From Trachythela sp. YZ-2020 (lineage: Eukaryota > Cnidaria > Anthozoa > Malacalcyonacea > Clavulariidae): a DNA stretch of 64,000 bases. The notes under the pieces were generated by a model. That model ran no database searches. It was given only the letters and a program-made list of their open reading frames with translations, and had not been told where the DNA came from. The position numbers were made by a program, and so were the translations under genes. The stretch covers positions 310,001 to 374,000 of the forward strand of contig JADLSH010000369.1 in the NCBI GenBank assembly GCA_016169945.1, in the 5' to 3' direction. This document shows positions 44,607-57,248 of the stretch, in pieces; position 1 is the stretch's first letter; the number at the start of each line of letters is the position of its first letter.

Positions 44607-46821
44607 AAATTGGATGTATGACTTATACTATCTTGATTTGAATTCGCGGATCAGGACTGTTCTGGGTTATAGGGTGGTACTCATCTGCAGTGGGATTCAG
44701 GGGTTGGGGTGGTTGGGTGGATCATAAATAATTAACACAAATTTAACATTCATTATCTTTTTAGTTGGTTTTGATGCACCAAGTCCAAGATCGGCCATTC
44801 AAGGTTTGTATATTACTTGATGTTTATACGATTGCCGATTCATATATTAAGCTTGTTGTGTCAGTTGCCACATTTGCACTGGAGCATGCTGTAAGAATAA
44901 CCAAAAAATATCTGTTACTAAAGTGGAAACAACTTTTGATGTTGATCACAGCTGTCTAAAAACTCTTCGACATCTAATGGTGAAGTAATAAGACGATAAT
45001 TGAGTGCGAAGCAATTCCGGATAGCAGAGAAGAGATTCCTACGCCAGCGGTGGGCAGAGCACATCCTCATCTCAGAGAAATTGCCAACAAGATCCCAGAA
45101 ATCGATCCAGAAGCCGACATCCTCCTATTGGTCGGGAGAAACGTGCCACAGCTACACAAAGTGCACGCATCACGAAACGGGAAAGGTGCTTCGCCATGGG
45201 CACAGAGGCTAGATCTCGGAAAATCCGCGAGCCTATCAAGATCGGCCTTTGTCAAAACGATACTGGTTCCAAAACGTTCGTCGAGTTTCCTCCATACCTC
45301 GGCGAGACCTTTCGCTGGATTTCGGATAAAGGCACCACGTAGTTGTTGTACGAGCCTTTTTGAGTTACTGGTGGTGTGCTCGGTAATTAACGAAAGTTCT
45401 TCACTGGGCGTAATGTTGACACCTCTAACCATGTTTCGAAACGATTCCTTCCAGATATGATACTTCTCTGGCTTATCATCAAACGTTTCTATTTTATTGG
45501 CCACTACCTCTCGACGTTCCATAAATTGGATGTATGACTTATACTATCTTGATTTGAATTCGGATCAGGACTGTTCTGGGTTATAGGGTGGTACTCATCT
45601 GCAGTGGGATTCAGGGGTTGGGGTGGTTGGGTGGATCATAAATAATTAACACAAATTTAACATTCATTATCTTTTTAGTTGGTTTTGATGCACCAAGTCC
45701 AAGATCGGCCATTCAAGGTTTGTATATTACTTGATGTTTATACGATTGCCGATTCATATATTAAGCTTGTTGTGTCAGTTGCCACATTTGCACTGGAGCA
45801 TGCTGTAAGAATAACCAAAAAATATCTGTTACTAAAGTGGAAACAACTTTTGATGTTGATCACAGCTGTCTAAAAACTCTTCGACATCTAATGGTGAAGT
45901 AATAAGACGATAATTGAGTGCGAAGCAATTCCGGATAGCAGAGAAGAGATTCCTACGCCAGCGGTGGGCAGAGCACATCCTCATCTCAGAGAAATGGCCA
46001 ACAAGATCCCAGAAATCGATCCAGAAGCCGACATCCTCCTATTGGTCGGGAGAAACGTGCCACAGCTACACAAAGTGCACGCATCACGAAACGGGAAAGG
46101 TGCTTCGCCATGGGCACAGAGGCTAGATCTCGGAAAATCCGCGAGCCTATCAAGATCGGCCTTTGTCAAAACGATACTGGTTCCAAAACGTTCGTCGAGT
46201 TTCCTCCATACCTCGGCGAGACCTTTCGCTGGATTTCGGATAAAGGCACCACGTAGTTGTTGTACGAGCCTTTTTGAGTTACTGGTGGTGTGCTCGGTAA
46301 TTAACGAAAGTTCTTCACTGGGCGTAATGTTGACACCTCTAACCATGTTTCGAAACGATTCCTTCCAGATATGATACTTCTCTGGCTTATCATCAAACGT
46401 TTCTATTTTATTGGCCACTACCTCTCGACGTTCCATAAATTGGATGTATGACTTATACTATCTTGATTTGAATTCGGATCAGGACTGTTCTGGGTTATAG
46501 GGTGGTACTCATCTGCAGTGGGATTCAGGGGTTGGGGTGGTTGGGTGGATCATAAATAATTAACACAAATTTAACATTCATTATCTTTTTAGTTGGTTTT
46601 GATGCACCAAGTCCAAGATCGGCCATTCAAGGTTTGTATATTACTTGATGTTTATACGATTGCCGATTCATATATTAAGCTTGTTGTGTCAGTTGCCACA
46701 TTTGCACTGGAGCATGCTGTAAGAATAACCAAAAATATCTGTTACTAAAGTGGAAACAACTTTTGATGTTGATCACAGCTGTCTAAAAACTCTTCGACAT
46801 CTAATGGTGAAGTAATAAGAC
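44307..46821. repeat. 914-bp tandem triplication built from BEL-2 pieces
   Basis: Three direct units: 44307-45222, 45223-46136 and 46137-46821 (last one partial). Each unit has three parts: the antisense start of BEL-2 gag (300 bp); about 385 bp of non-BEL DNA starting after 44606; and about 230 bp of the BEL-2 protease-linker in inverted orientation (44992-45222, matching the complement of 43085-43320). Units differ by only a few bases (for example GAATTCGCGG versus GAATTCGG, and TTGCC versus TGGCC), so the event is recent or is an assembly product. Copy 3 lacks the inverted part and runs into unique DNA at 46822, which shows the original junction. Confidence 0.88.
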
Positions 46822-48940
46822 CAAAAATTGCAATAACTTGCAACAATAACGAGGCAAAATAACGGCGAGGGCAAATAAATACGAGGCGAAAGAGCCTCTG
46901 GTCAAATCGATTGCGAATCTCACTTCCATACTTAACTAGGTTCAGAATCTGAACCTCGTATGTGATTGGCTGTTTGTAAAAACATGTCAAACCGGTTTGG
47001 AAAATAAACAAACATTGAACTAATTTTAAACACACAAAGGCTATAATGTTTGGCGAGCCTCTGGAACCAGGGTACGAAAGGTGGTTTCAACGCATGTAAA
47101 TTGAATGGGTGACTTTCCATATTACCAGTCCCGAAAATACGTCACAAGGGTTAAGATTAGGGTTAGGACTAGTAGTTACTGTCGCAAGGAAAGTGCTGCC
47201 GAAGCCTGGCATCGCCTCATCAGTATACACTATACCACACTACAAAGGCGCTGCTGTGCGTGACATCAGTGGCGCGTCTTGGCAAACTAACGCATAAAAA
47301 CCGGGATAAAAATCACTTAAGAAACAATTGTTTTGCGCAAAGAGCAGCAATACGATTGCTTAAGAATTCGACTATGTTGTACAGACGTTTACGCTCTTTT
47401 AGCCGAAATAAAGTTTCAAATCAGCTTTAAATAAAGTTTTACCATACCATACCATATGTATAAAGCATATTAGCATAAATAAGTATTATAGTAGCAAAAT
47501 CTTTAAAACCCAACAATTTAAATTAGACAAGTTAGAAATAAACCCAAGATACGATTATGCATGTTTTTAATTGCGTGTTTTTAATTGCGTGTTTTTAATT
47601 GCGTGTTTTTAATTGCGTGTTTACAATATGCTAAACTATAGGATTACATGTGTATAATATTCAGAAAATATTTGCACAATATCAACTCCGAAATTCCTTG
47701 GATTGCTTAGAAACTCGACTATGCAGTATAGATATTTATGCTCATCTTAGCGGTATAAACCATTATATATAGGTAGCAGCACACGCCTAGAAAACGTGAT
47801 ATTTGATTATATAGGGTACAATTTTGCGTCTGTTCATCACCATATATCATAACATATTATATTTACAACTAGGAGTTACTATCGCAAGGAAAGTGCTGCC
47901 TTGACACACAAACTGCATGGAAAATTCCTGAACATAATTAGTATTAAATAGTGAACTTATTGAAATTGCTAACAATACACTGTATGTATTGATTTATTTT
48001 GTTGTCAAAACGTTGAAATTACAACACTGTGACTACAACACTATACTATTGTAAATGGTATATACTGTACAGTATTAAGCAAGATATCTGAGTGTGCTAT
48101 TGTTAATGGAACTCTTGGTACCAACATTAAATGTTAATAGAAGTCATTGTTTACTTCAAAGTTGTCAATGGGATCTTGAATAACTAAATTGAAATCATAG
48201 AGGCATTTATCTCTTTTAATATTTTGTGGTGCATTTAGCTGGTTGTCTGTGTTCATAAGATATTAATAATGCATTTGCCATGTGCAGTCTGTCTGAACAG
48301 TCTTTGACTCTTTGTTCCCATCTGTAGATGTTTCATACATGTATTTGATCAACATTTGGTTCCATCAGTGTTCATCTGTACTACCCAGTGAATTGTCGAA
48401 ATACATGATTATACAGCAAACCGACATAATCGTGTCTCTCTCCAAAACAACTTTGAAACACATTACACCGGATCAGGGACATGCTTGGGGTCTTCAAAAG
48501 GACAACGAATGAGAACTTCTGATGAGGCCCAGGCCCAACGACGGAGGGGGGCCCAGGCCCAACGACGGTGGTGAAAAATAGACACTTTTACCTGACATTA
48601 AGATTCTATAATACATATGTTCTATTTTTCCCAATTTATAATTTTAGGGGCCCAGGGGCCCACAACGAGTTCTCGTCGTCTCGTCCCTAGCCAGCACGCC
48701 GCTGCACAGGATCCACACCCACATGACATGTTGGAAATACATAATTCCTCATATAGCAGATTGCACCCCATAAGAGATGATGTAATATATCCATATTATT
48801 TCAAAACAACCATTTTGTTGAAGGAAATATACATTTCTGTGTAATCCAGCTGTTCAGATGGTACCAGTCAGTGTAATGATTAACATTAAGCTCAGTAAGA
48901 ATTCCAAAACCCAAAACTATATAACAAAAAATAAATACTT
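46822..48940. other. Non-coding stretch with a short tandem repeat
   Basis: A 15-bp tandem repeat GTTTTTAATTGCGT is present about four times at 47563-47623. A dispersed motif TCGCAAGGAAAGTGCTGCC recurs at 47181 and 47882. The piece TATGTTGTACAGACGTTTAC (47371) recurs inverted at 31650. No coding sequence recognised. Confidence 0.5.
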
Positions 48941-48959
48941 AGTATGCGAATTTACCTGT

Positions 48960-49130
48960 GTATTATTTTGTGCCTTAATGGGCTCTACCACAATGGGTAG
49001 ATCAATGTTACTTTGTGCCTCAATGGGCTCTACCACAATGGGTAGATCAATGTTACTTTGTGCCTCAATGGGCTCTACCACAATGGGTAGATCAATGTTA
49101 CTTTGTGCCTCAATGGGCTCCACAACAATG
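48960..49130. repeat. 45-bp minisatellite, ~3.7 units, open on both strands
   Basis: Unit TTTGTGCCTCAATGGGCTCT plus ACCACAATGGGTAGATCAATGTTAC. The unit is a multiple of three and free of stops in several frames. On the minus strand it reads VEPIEAQSNIDLPIV repeated, within a 68-codon frame (49123-48917). Whether it is translated cannot be told. Confidence 0.85.
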
Positions 49131-49139
49131 GCTAAATGA

Positions 49140-50080
49140 CAGAGCTACAGGATACATTTTGCACGTTTTTAGACGAAGACTCATAGCCCGCATTGCCAAA
49201 AGACTTGATTCATTTATTTAAAACTTTGAGCCATTGTCATTGACTAATTGAGGCTTTATGGACAATGTAAACAAATGGCAAATTGCATTGCGCGACTGTA
49301 GTCTGTAGCGTGTATTATAAAACTTTATCGGCTATCGGCTATCGCTCTCCAATATGTTGTTCCAGTAGTATATTTACATAATTCATGAAGTGTTGTAGTC
49401 ATAGTTAATTTGTAGTCGAGGAAAACTGAGAAGCTGTTTGCGAAGTAGAAGATATTATACACATGTTTTTTTATAGTCTGTAGACTAAATCGATTGAAAA
49501 GAAGCATATTGATATTGCCAATTAAAGTTTATATAACTGTTCATAAAATTGTATTATTGTAATGGCATAAACTAGCATAAAGCTATAAATAATACATTAA
49601 TACCACATGTGTACGAAACGTTGCTGGAATAATAGAATATCAATTAATAATGTCCGACTGTATAAATGCGTGGCCGAATCGGTTATAAATTGATACATAC
49701 CTATACTTCTATATATTTTTTTCATATATTTACACTTTTATACTGTTTGATAAACACAAAATTGCTTTTGCACATGCAATAGTATTGAAAAAGCATAAAT
49801 ATTAAAGAAAATCTGAACGTAATTCTGTGCCGTTAGTAACCGGTAATACCTATTTTTTAAAAGCGAAACTATTACAGTCTTTCCGCTTACAAAATAACAA
49901 AGTTTCGCTCCAAAAGAAAATTTATTTTTTCGATAAATTTGGATGGAATTCTCCTGTTTTGAAGACTTAAAAATGAAATAGTTAAAATAATAAAAAAATA
50001 AGTATAGTTTATCCATAGCCTCTTCAAACTTTGCACTATCCTTAGGATCTCTGAGTTTGAATTAGCTGTATATAACAGTA
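49140..50080. other. Non-coding stretch, no recognisable gene
   Basis: AT-rich, with frames below 95 codons and no motif. A 92-codon minus-strand frame (49738-50016) is lysine/phenylalanine/tyrosine-rich, as expected for AT-rich noncoding DNA. Confidence 0.5.
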
Positions 50081-50084
50081 TATC

Positions 50085-51272
50085 AAAAAATAGGTACGCT
50101 AAGCGTACATGTATCTGCTCATGTTGATGCCACAGTTGCTCATGAAGGAGTAATATTCAACAATAGGCAATTTCGTAATTACGGCCGCCATTTTGTAAAG
50201 GGGGCAAACACAATAAAGCAACAATAGCATGACTCTAGGGACAAGTATTCCCATTGGGACGAGGTGTATATAGTTAGTTTAGTTACTACGGCTGGCAGAG
50301 CCAAGCCTAGACTTGCTCCAAGTCTGTCTCTTAAAGGGTTTTTATTGGGGAGTTATAAAGGATTGGGGAGTTATAAAGGGCGCACGAAAATGCGGGCGGG
50401 AGGAAATTAAGACGGGCCCGCCCGCATTTTCGTGCGCCCTTTATAACTTCGTGCGCCTTTTATAACTCCCCAATCCCTTATAACTCCCCAATAAAAACCC
50501 CTTTAAGAGACAGACTTGGAGCAAGTCTAAGCCAAGCCGTAAGTTTAATATGCCCCTGTCTGTTTTCTTCCTCGTCGTTGTCGTCGTGGCTTTTTGGGGG
50601 TGTCACAAACTTGTACCTCCACGGTCACCCAAGTCACCCGCGCAAAACGCATGCAATTTTCCTGTGTGCATCTTAGAATACTTGCGCATTTTGAGTTACG
50701 TACTTGTGTTTTAACCAGATCAATAACGCATGAAGGGAACGATACGATAAATGCAAGTGCAATACGAATGAGAAACGTACAAATCACGCTGTTATATGTC
50801 ACGCACTATGTAAAATATTCGACATACTTCAGTCTATATGAGGGTATTATATTTCCAACAACAAACATTGCGCTTCAAGACTTGATGATCGTAAAGCGCA
50901 TCGCTCTAAAACATCTATACTCTACAATCGTTTGAGCGAACCATACGTGGGTATTTATTTGTATTTGTGGGAAGCGAAAGAGAAATTAGAAATCAGTGTT
51001 GAATATAATTCAGACATAAACGCGCAATAACGAGCTCTATTTATTAGAGTTCAAGCTCGAGTTCAAGGGTCAGCTGTCACATATTCTTGATCATTATTAC
51101 ACTGTAAACGGGTCAAGTTTTTACAAGAAAACCGAAGAGCTTAGTTCTCCCTACGTCTTGCAATATTTTAAGATGATCCTGTAGCTCCTCGTTATTATAC
51201 TTCGATTTGACCCAAACGCTTGAACAGACTCGATATAAGTATTCAGAGACGCATTCCTGACGACAAGTAATA
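50085..51272 (+). repeat. Dispersed repeat A, copy 3 (with hairpin insertion)
   Basis: Collinear with 21955-22910. It carries the MULE-like hairpin 50308-50529 at the same position as copy 2. It ends at the TSD of the LINE that separates it from its second 3' module (54331 onward). Confidence 0.85.
50308..50529. mobile_element. MULE-like hairpin element, 222 bp, 9-bp TSD
   Basis: Same ends (TAGACTTGCTCCAAGTCT) and same 9-bp TSD AGCCAAGCC (50299-50307 and 50530-50538) as 26116-26342. The insertion therefore predates duplication of the host repeat. Small indels distinguish the two copies. Confidence 0.85.
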
Positions 51273-54200
51273 AAATATGGGAGATCTCTAGTTGAATTAT
51301 GTTGTGAAAATTCCCTGATCACCCTAAATGGGAGGTCTAAGGGTGATTTTGTTGGACAATTCACATGTCACACTTACAATGGATCGAGTGTTGTAGATTA
51401 TACTATTGTTGCTCAGAGTCTTTTTTCTTCTTTAAGTCATTTTTCTGTTTCATCCTTCACAGAGTTTTCACATCACTGTTTTCTGTCTTTCGCTATAAAG
51501 GCTACTATTTCAGATTTAGTGACTTGTGGTTCTAATATAGAATTAACACCACACCCTTTAGCCTTCCAATGGAATGACAGTTTTAGGGAAGAATTGCACA
51601 ATATCTTTAATACTGAGGAAATGAATGATCATTTGGATAAAATTTTCGCTCCCTCGAACGATAATGAGATAGACATCAACTGTCTAGCTAATGATTTTAC
51701 AGAAACTATTAGCAAAGCAGCTAGAAAAATAATACCTTTTAAAAAACTGAAGAAGAAATCTAAAAAGGCAGAAACGAACTCAATACCAAAGCAGAAATGG
51801 TTTGATAATAACTGCTACCGTCTTAAAAAAGAACTACGAAACTTAGGGAAACTATTATCAAGTCAACCAAATAACCCTTTTATAAGACACCTGTTTTTTT
51901 ACTAAGAAAAAAGAATACAAAAAATTAACTAGAAAACTTAGGAGGAACTTTCATAGTAATATATTGGATAAAATTAAAATCTTGGCAGATAGCAATCCGA
52001 AAGAGTTTTGGAACCTTGTTAACTCCATTAAATCAAATCGCACTAGTGGTTCCAATGAAATATCGTCCGTTGAGTGGTTTAATTATTTCCATGACCTAGA
52101 TAAGATTAATTTTTCCGCTGAGAGCAATAGTGCTGAATCTCAAATAGTTAGAGATGTTAACCTTTGGGCGACCTGTAGTGTTGAGATTCTTGACAAACCT
52201 ATTTCCTTAAAAGAAATTGGCGACATTTCTAGAAAACTCAAACTTAATAAGGCAAGCGCAAACGATACACTTAATAATGAAATTATTAAAACATCATCTA
52301 TTAGTTTAGCTCCTCACTATGTGAAATTATTTTATCTAGTGGAGTTTTTCCAAAAATATGGTCGGAAGGCCTTATTACTCCTATACACAAATCGGGAAAC
52401 AAAAGTGATCCTGGAAATTACAGAGGCATTTGCATTTCTAGCTGTTTAGGGAAATTTTTCACTTCAATTCTTAACGCACGTTTGAATCTTCTTCTGGAAG
52501 AAAACAGTATTTTGAATAAGTACCAAATAGGTTTTAGACATGGATTTCGAACGTCTGATCATCTGCTCGTTCTTAAAACATTGATAGACAGCTATAAATT
52601 GAGACGAAAACCCATGTTTACATGTTTTGTAGACTTCAGGAAAGCATACGATAGTGTCTGGCGAGAAGGTTTATTTTTTAAACTGATAAACAACGGATGT
52701 AGCAGAAAATTTATCACAATTTGACTAAACATGTACTCCTCTGTTAAATCAGAAGTTAAGCTCGAACAAGGTGTCACCCCATTCTTTCAATCCCATATTG
52801 GTGTGAAACAAGGATGTAATCTAAGTCCAACTCTGTTTAACCTCTTCATCAATGATATACCTAAGTTGTTTAATACTACCTGTGAACCTTTGAAGTTTGG
52901 AAACACTGAGTTGAGTTGTTTATTATATGCCGACGATTTGGTCATAATGTCAGAATCAGAATCTGGGCTACAACAATGCCTTCAAAAACTTGAATTATAT
53001 ACTAAGAAATGGAAATTACAAATTAACCTAAAAAACCCGAAAATTCTGATATTCGGGACACAGTCCCAAAGACGACAATTTATCTCGTTCAAGTGGTACT
53101 TCGGAACTAATCTACTGGATTGTGTAAACGAATATACGTATTTAGGATTAACTTTTCATTATACTGGTAATTTTAAGATAGCGATAACAATGTTATACAG
53201 CAAGGCATTACGTGTTTACAATTGCCTAATGCACAAACTTTCAAATGCAGAGAATATACCGATTAAAACTTTACTAAAACTATTTTCTTCAATGGTGGTT
53301 CCAGTTTTATTATATGGTTGTGAAATCTGGGGTGTAGGTTTATTAGGTAAAATCTCTTCGTTTGAACTCTTCCAAAAGAGATTTCTCAATATGGTAAATA
53401 AACTGGAATCATTACAGTTGAAATTTTTTAAACGTATACTAGGAGTCCACTCTAAGAGTACAAACCTAGCAGTATATGGTGAACTGGGTAAAGTTCCTCT
53501 AATAGTACAGGTCTCTACTTTAGTGACAAAGTATTGGATACGAATTGAAACTCCGGATTATATGAATACTCTTGTAGGAGAGACAGCGAGTTTTAATATC
53601 CGATCAAATACTCAGGCTATTAAATTCACAAACTATGTTTTAAAAATGTGTGATTTGGAATCACTAAACGGTATTTCTCTCCCACTTGAAAGTTTACATA
53701 ATCTAGGTAAATATTTAAAAAATAGGTTATTTGCCTACTTCACTGATTTCTGGAAAGATCAGATTGAACAAAGTCGTTACAGTGGTAAATTAAGAACCCT
53801 CGCACAAGTTAAGAATAAATTTGTATTTGAAAAATATCTCCATGAAGTATGTAATGTTAAACATCGTCAAGCAATAACAAAAATGAGAATATCCGCACAC
53901 AAACTACCGGTTGAATATGGCCGATATAATAAAACGCCATACGATGAAAGGATTTGTACTGTATGTCAATCGAATGAAATTGGAGATGAATTCCACTATT
54001 TAATGTCATGCTCCATCGTAAATAATTTAAATAATTTATATAGTATCAATAGCTCTTTCCGCTTATTTGATACAAATAATTTGTTCTTATATATTTTAAA
54101 TATTCACGATAAGTCCATTATGAAAATAATAGCAAAATATTTCCATGATATTCTCCTATTATATGATAAACAGTACATTGCGTAAACGTGCATATTATTA

Positions 54201-54323
54201 TGTATAATATAAAGAGAGTGATATTTTATAATCTTACAATATTTTATAGTTACGTTTTGTATCTTTTTCATGTAATTTCATATGTGCCTGTATTGGTATT
54301 TGATGAATAAAGATTATTATTAT
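51273..54323 (+). mobile_element. Non-LTR retrotransposon, 5'-truncated, 7-bp TSD
   Basis: Flanked by AGTAATA (51266-51272 and 54324-54330), with a poly(ATT)-like tail after AATAAAG. It starts inside the endonuclease (LVELCCENSLITLNGRSKGD; then SSVVDYTIVAQSL and a SHH triplet where SDH is usual). A linker leads to RT: LGKFFTSILNARLNLLLEEN, FVDFRKAYDSVW, GVKQGCNLSPTLFNLFIND and the catalytic YADD in LLYADDLVIM. The 484-codon frame 52731-54185 carries RT palm, thumb and a C-terminal C-x2-C...H-x4-C finger (CTVCQSNEIGDEFHYLMSC). Frame breaks lie near 51900, 52350 and 52724. The clade is uncertain. Confidence 0.9.
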
Positions 54324-54330
54324 AGTAATA

Positions 54331-54830
54331 CGAGGGATATTATATTTCCAACAACAAACATTGCGCCTTCAACACTAGATGATCGTACGGCGCATCGCTC
54401 TAAAACCTCTATACTCTACAATTGTTTGAGCGAAGGTACCATGCGTGAGTATTTGTTTGTATTTGTGGGAAACTAAAGAGAAACTAGATATCAGTGTTGA
54501 ATATAATTGAGACATAAACGCGCAATAACGCGGAGCTCTATTTATTAGAGTTCAAGGCTCGGCTATCACATATTCTTGATATAAATTATTACACTGTAAA
54601 CAGGTCAAGTTTTTATATCTTTCTCCCTACATCTTGCAATATTTTAAGATGATCCTATAGCTCCTAATTATTATACTTCGATTTGACCCAAACGCTTGAA
54701 CAGACTCGATATAAGTATTCAGCGAGACGCATTCTTCACGACAACAGTGTAATACGCAAGACATTAATCGCGCGCACGGCGCACGTATTGGTAAAACCGC
54801 TCAAACGTTGGCAGAGACCCATTCAACTGA
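54331..54830 (+). repeat. Dispersed repeat A, copy 4 (3' module only)
   Basis: Matches 22915-23400. Together with copy 3 it rebuilds the same 5'-3'-3' module order as copy 1, the LINE having landed at the junction between the two 3' modules. Confidence 0.8.
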
Positions 54831-54834
54831 GTAA

Positions 54835-54915
54835 TCGCAGGGCCGCAGGTTGAATTCCTGTCGGAGGACTTAGATTTGCATTTTTCCTAGCCGTTCCCGT
54901 TCAGGTCTAAATTAT
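54835..54915 (+). mobile_element. tRNA-derived SINE fragment
   Basis: AATCGCAGGGCCGCAGGTTG and AATTCCTGTCGGAGGACTTA, then TTGCATTTTTCCTAGCCGTT, are a diverged version of the 3' half of the SINEs at 19033 and 19300. Box B is recognisable; the 5' half is missing. Confidence 0.65.
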
Positions 54916-54984
54916 CGTATGTATTATTTCACTCGAAATCCACCTAAACATTCTACCTTTCTTATATACCTTGATGGCTTAATA

Positions 54985-56520
54985 TTACTTCGACAGTTTG
55001 ACTGTTTAACTGTTTAGTTTCTCCTTCAGAAATAGAACTACATTTGAAATTGGCCACATATTTTAAAGCTTTCGTTCTAGTCGATACTTTCGTATTGAAA
55101 ACCTTCGTATTTCCACGTTTTTATATGAATTAACGACGTTTTGTCAATATATTTTGACATTTCAAAACAAATGCGCCATGTTGAATTTAAGATCTAGCCT
55201 GCGAACAGGCAAATTGAATGATGTAATTCCTCGTGAAACATTACGTCATTATTGGTCGTAAGCCAGTTGCTGATTGGCTAATGTTGCCTATTTTATATAA
55301 GCTCGTCGCTGAATGGCTAAAAGCTAACATTACGTAAACATTAACATTAACATTAACATTAACAAATTTAACATTAAATTTAAACATACACAAGTATAGC
55401 ATTATATCACCCCCTTATCCAGGGCTAAAAGCTAACATTACGTAAACATTAACATTAACATTAACATTAACAAATTTAACATTAACATTAACATTAACAA
55501 GGTGATAGCATTATATCACCCTTTATCCAGGGCTCCTGTTGATAACAGTGCTTACTGTAGCGCTGATAGGATTTACCCTGATTAAATAAAGGTTTTTCAT
55601 TCAATCATTCATCTGCTACGCAGATACAAAAATAGGTCCGCTAAGCGTACATGTATCTGCTCGTGGTGATGCAACAGTTCCCCATCAAGGAGTAATATTT
55701 AACAATAGGCAATTTCGTAATTACGGGCGCCATTTTGCAAAGGGGGCAAACACAATAAAGCAACAATACCATGACTCTTGGGACAATTATTCCCATTGGG
55801 ACTAGGTGTATATAGTTACTGCGGCTGGCAGAGTAAAGCCGTAGGTTTAATATGCCCCTGTCTGTTTTCTTCGTCGTCGTCGTCGTGGCTTTTTGGGGGT
55901 GCATGTCACAAACTTGCACTTCCAAGATTACCCAAATCACCCGTACAAAACGCATGCAATTTTCTTGTGTGCATCTTAGAATACTTGCGCATTTTGAATT
56001 ACGTACTTGTGTTTTAACCAGATCAATAACGCATCAAGGGAACGATACGATAAATGCAAGTGCAATACGAACGAGAAACGTACAAATCATGCTCATATTC
56101 GTCACGCATTATGTAAAATATTCGATTTATTTCAGTCTATATGAGGGTATTATATTTCCAACAACAAACATATTGCGCCTTCAAGACTTGACGATCGTAA
56201 AGCGCATCGCTCTAAAACATCTATACTCTACAATAGTTTGAGCATGGGGCATAGTTTGTACATGGGTATTTATTTGTATTTGTGGAAAGAGAAACTAGAA
56301 ATCAGTGTTGAATATAATTCAGACAATCACATAAACGCGCAATAACGAGCTCTATTTATTAGAGTTCAAGGGTCAGCTGTCACATATTCTTGATAATTAT
56401 TACACTGTAAACGGGTCAAGTTTTTACAAGAAAACCGAAGAGCTTAGTTCTCCCCACGTCTTGCAATATTTTAAGATGATCCTACAGCTCCTAATTATTA
56501 TATTTCGATTTGACCCAAAC
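54985..56520 (+). repeat. Dispersed repeat A, copy 5, with 5' extension
   Basis: 54985-55260 matches the outer arm of the inverted repeat at 23490 and 25612. TATAAGCTCGTCGCTGAATG (55299) and 55615-56520 match copy 1. It lacks the MULE hairpin (uninserted site at about 55828-55838). Between these parts lies the hexamer array at 55330-55510. Confidence 0.75.
55320..55545 (+). repeat. (ACATTA)n array in two ~115-bp duplicated blocks
   Basis: Each block has GCTAACATTACGTAAACATT, several ACATTA hexamers, AGCATTATATCACCC and TTATCCAGGGCT. The hexamer is not the animal telomere repeat TTAGGG. Confidence 0.8.
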
Positions 56521-56599
56521 GAGTAGGTAACCTCCCCATCCACCACCGGAAGTAATTCAAACGAATGTATGTATGACGTCACATTTATTTCCAGCCATA

Positions 56600-57245
56600 T
56601 GGCATCAACAGGGGTGTGCGTGCAAGAGTTCGTACTTAATGTGCGTGCAAGAGTTCGTACTTAGTGTACGTCCAAGAGTTCGTACTTAGCGTGCGTACAA
56701 AGCGTTACGTCATGCCTATATCTTTTACGTGTGAGCACGCGGCAGAACATTTTAAAAACTTTGGGAAAGATCATGAGGCGACTCTTGATTTCTTGATGAA
56801 CTTGAGGCGGGATTCAGGCTTTACTAATTATCAGTGGATTTTGAATTATCTTTCGTATTGGATTAATGATCTCTAAATTACTTAGGACATTGTGCGTGGG
56901 ACACTTTTATGTGTAAACGTATGATATATATTGTTTAGCTCTTATTCATTGTTTATTGATGTAAGGCTGTTGCTTTGACAAATAAATTGTTTAATTTAAA
57001 ACATAAATTTGTGTATTAGTTTATGTGTGAATTAGATTGTTTAAAACACTAATCTGTGTTTATGCGTGCGATATAACTATATAGCTGCGTGTTAGTTTAT
57101 GTGTGCTAGTTTATGCGTGTGTCTTAGCGATGTAAATACCGTGGGAGCGTGTATACAAGATGTAAATGAACATCTAAGTTTCGTTCTATATTCTTTTATA
57201 ATAGTAATGGCTCTTAAAAGAGCCGGGGTTTTGGGTTTTTTCTTT
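56600..57245. other. Short tandem repeat and a non-coding stretch
   Basis: 28-bp units of GTGCGTGCAAGAGTTCGTAC TTA(A/G)T lie at 56613-56695 (three copies). A 70-codon plus-strand frame (56664-56876) follows, then a poly-A-signal-like AATAAATTG. It might be the last exon of an unknown gene; no domain is recognisable. Confidence 0.4.
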
Positions 57246-57248
57246 TAG

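Noticed and set aside
44765..45460. Independent plus-strand genes repeated at 44765/45679 and 45050/45964
   Set aside because: These frames are read from the triplicated unit, and the protein-like part is an inverted BEL-2 protease-linker fragment.
47150..47175. Telomere-like GGGTTAAGATTAGGGTTAGG
   Set aside because: Fewer than three imperfect units; too short to support an interstitial telomere.
55320..55545. Interstitial telomere repeat
   Set aside because: The hexamer is ACATTA, not TTAGGG or a known telomere variant, and it lies in two short duplicated blocks.
56664..56876. 70-residue plus-strand protein near a polyadenylation-like signal
   Set aside because: It starts inside a 28-bp tandem repeat and has no domain; kept only as a note in the non-coding entry.
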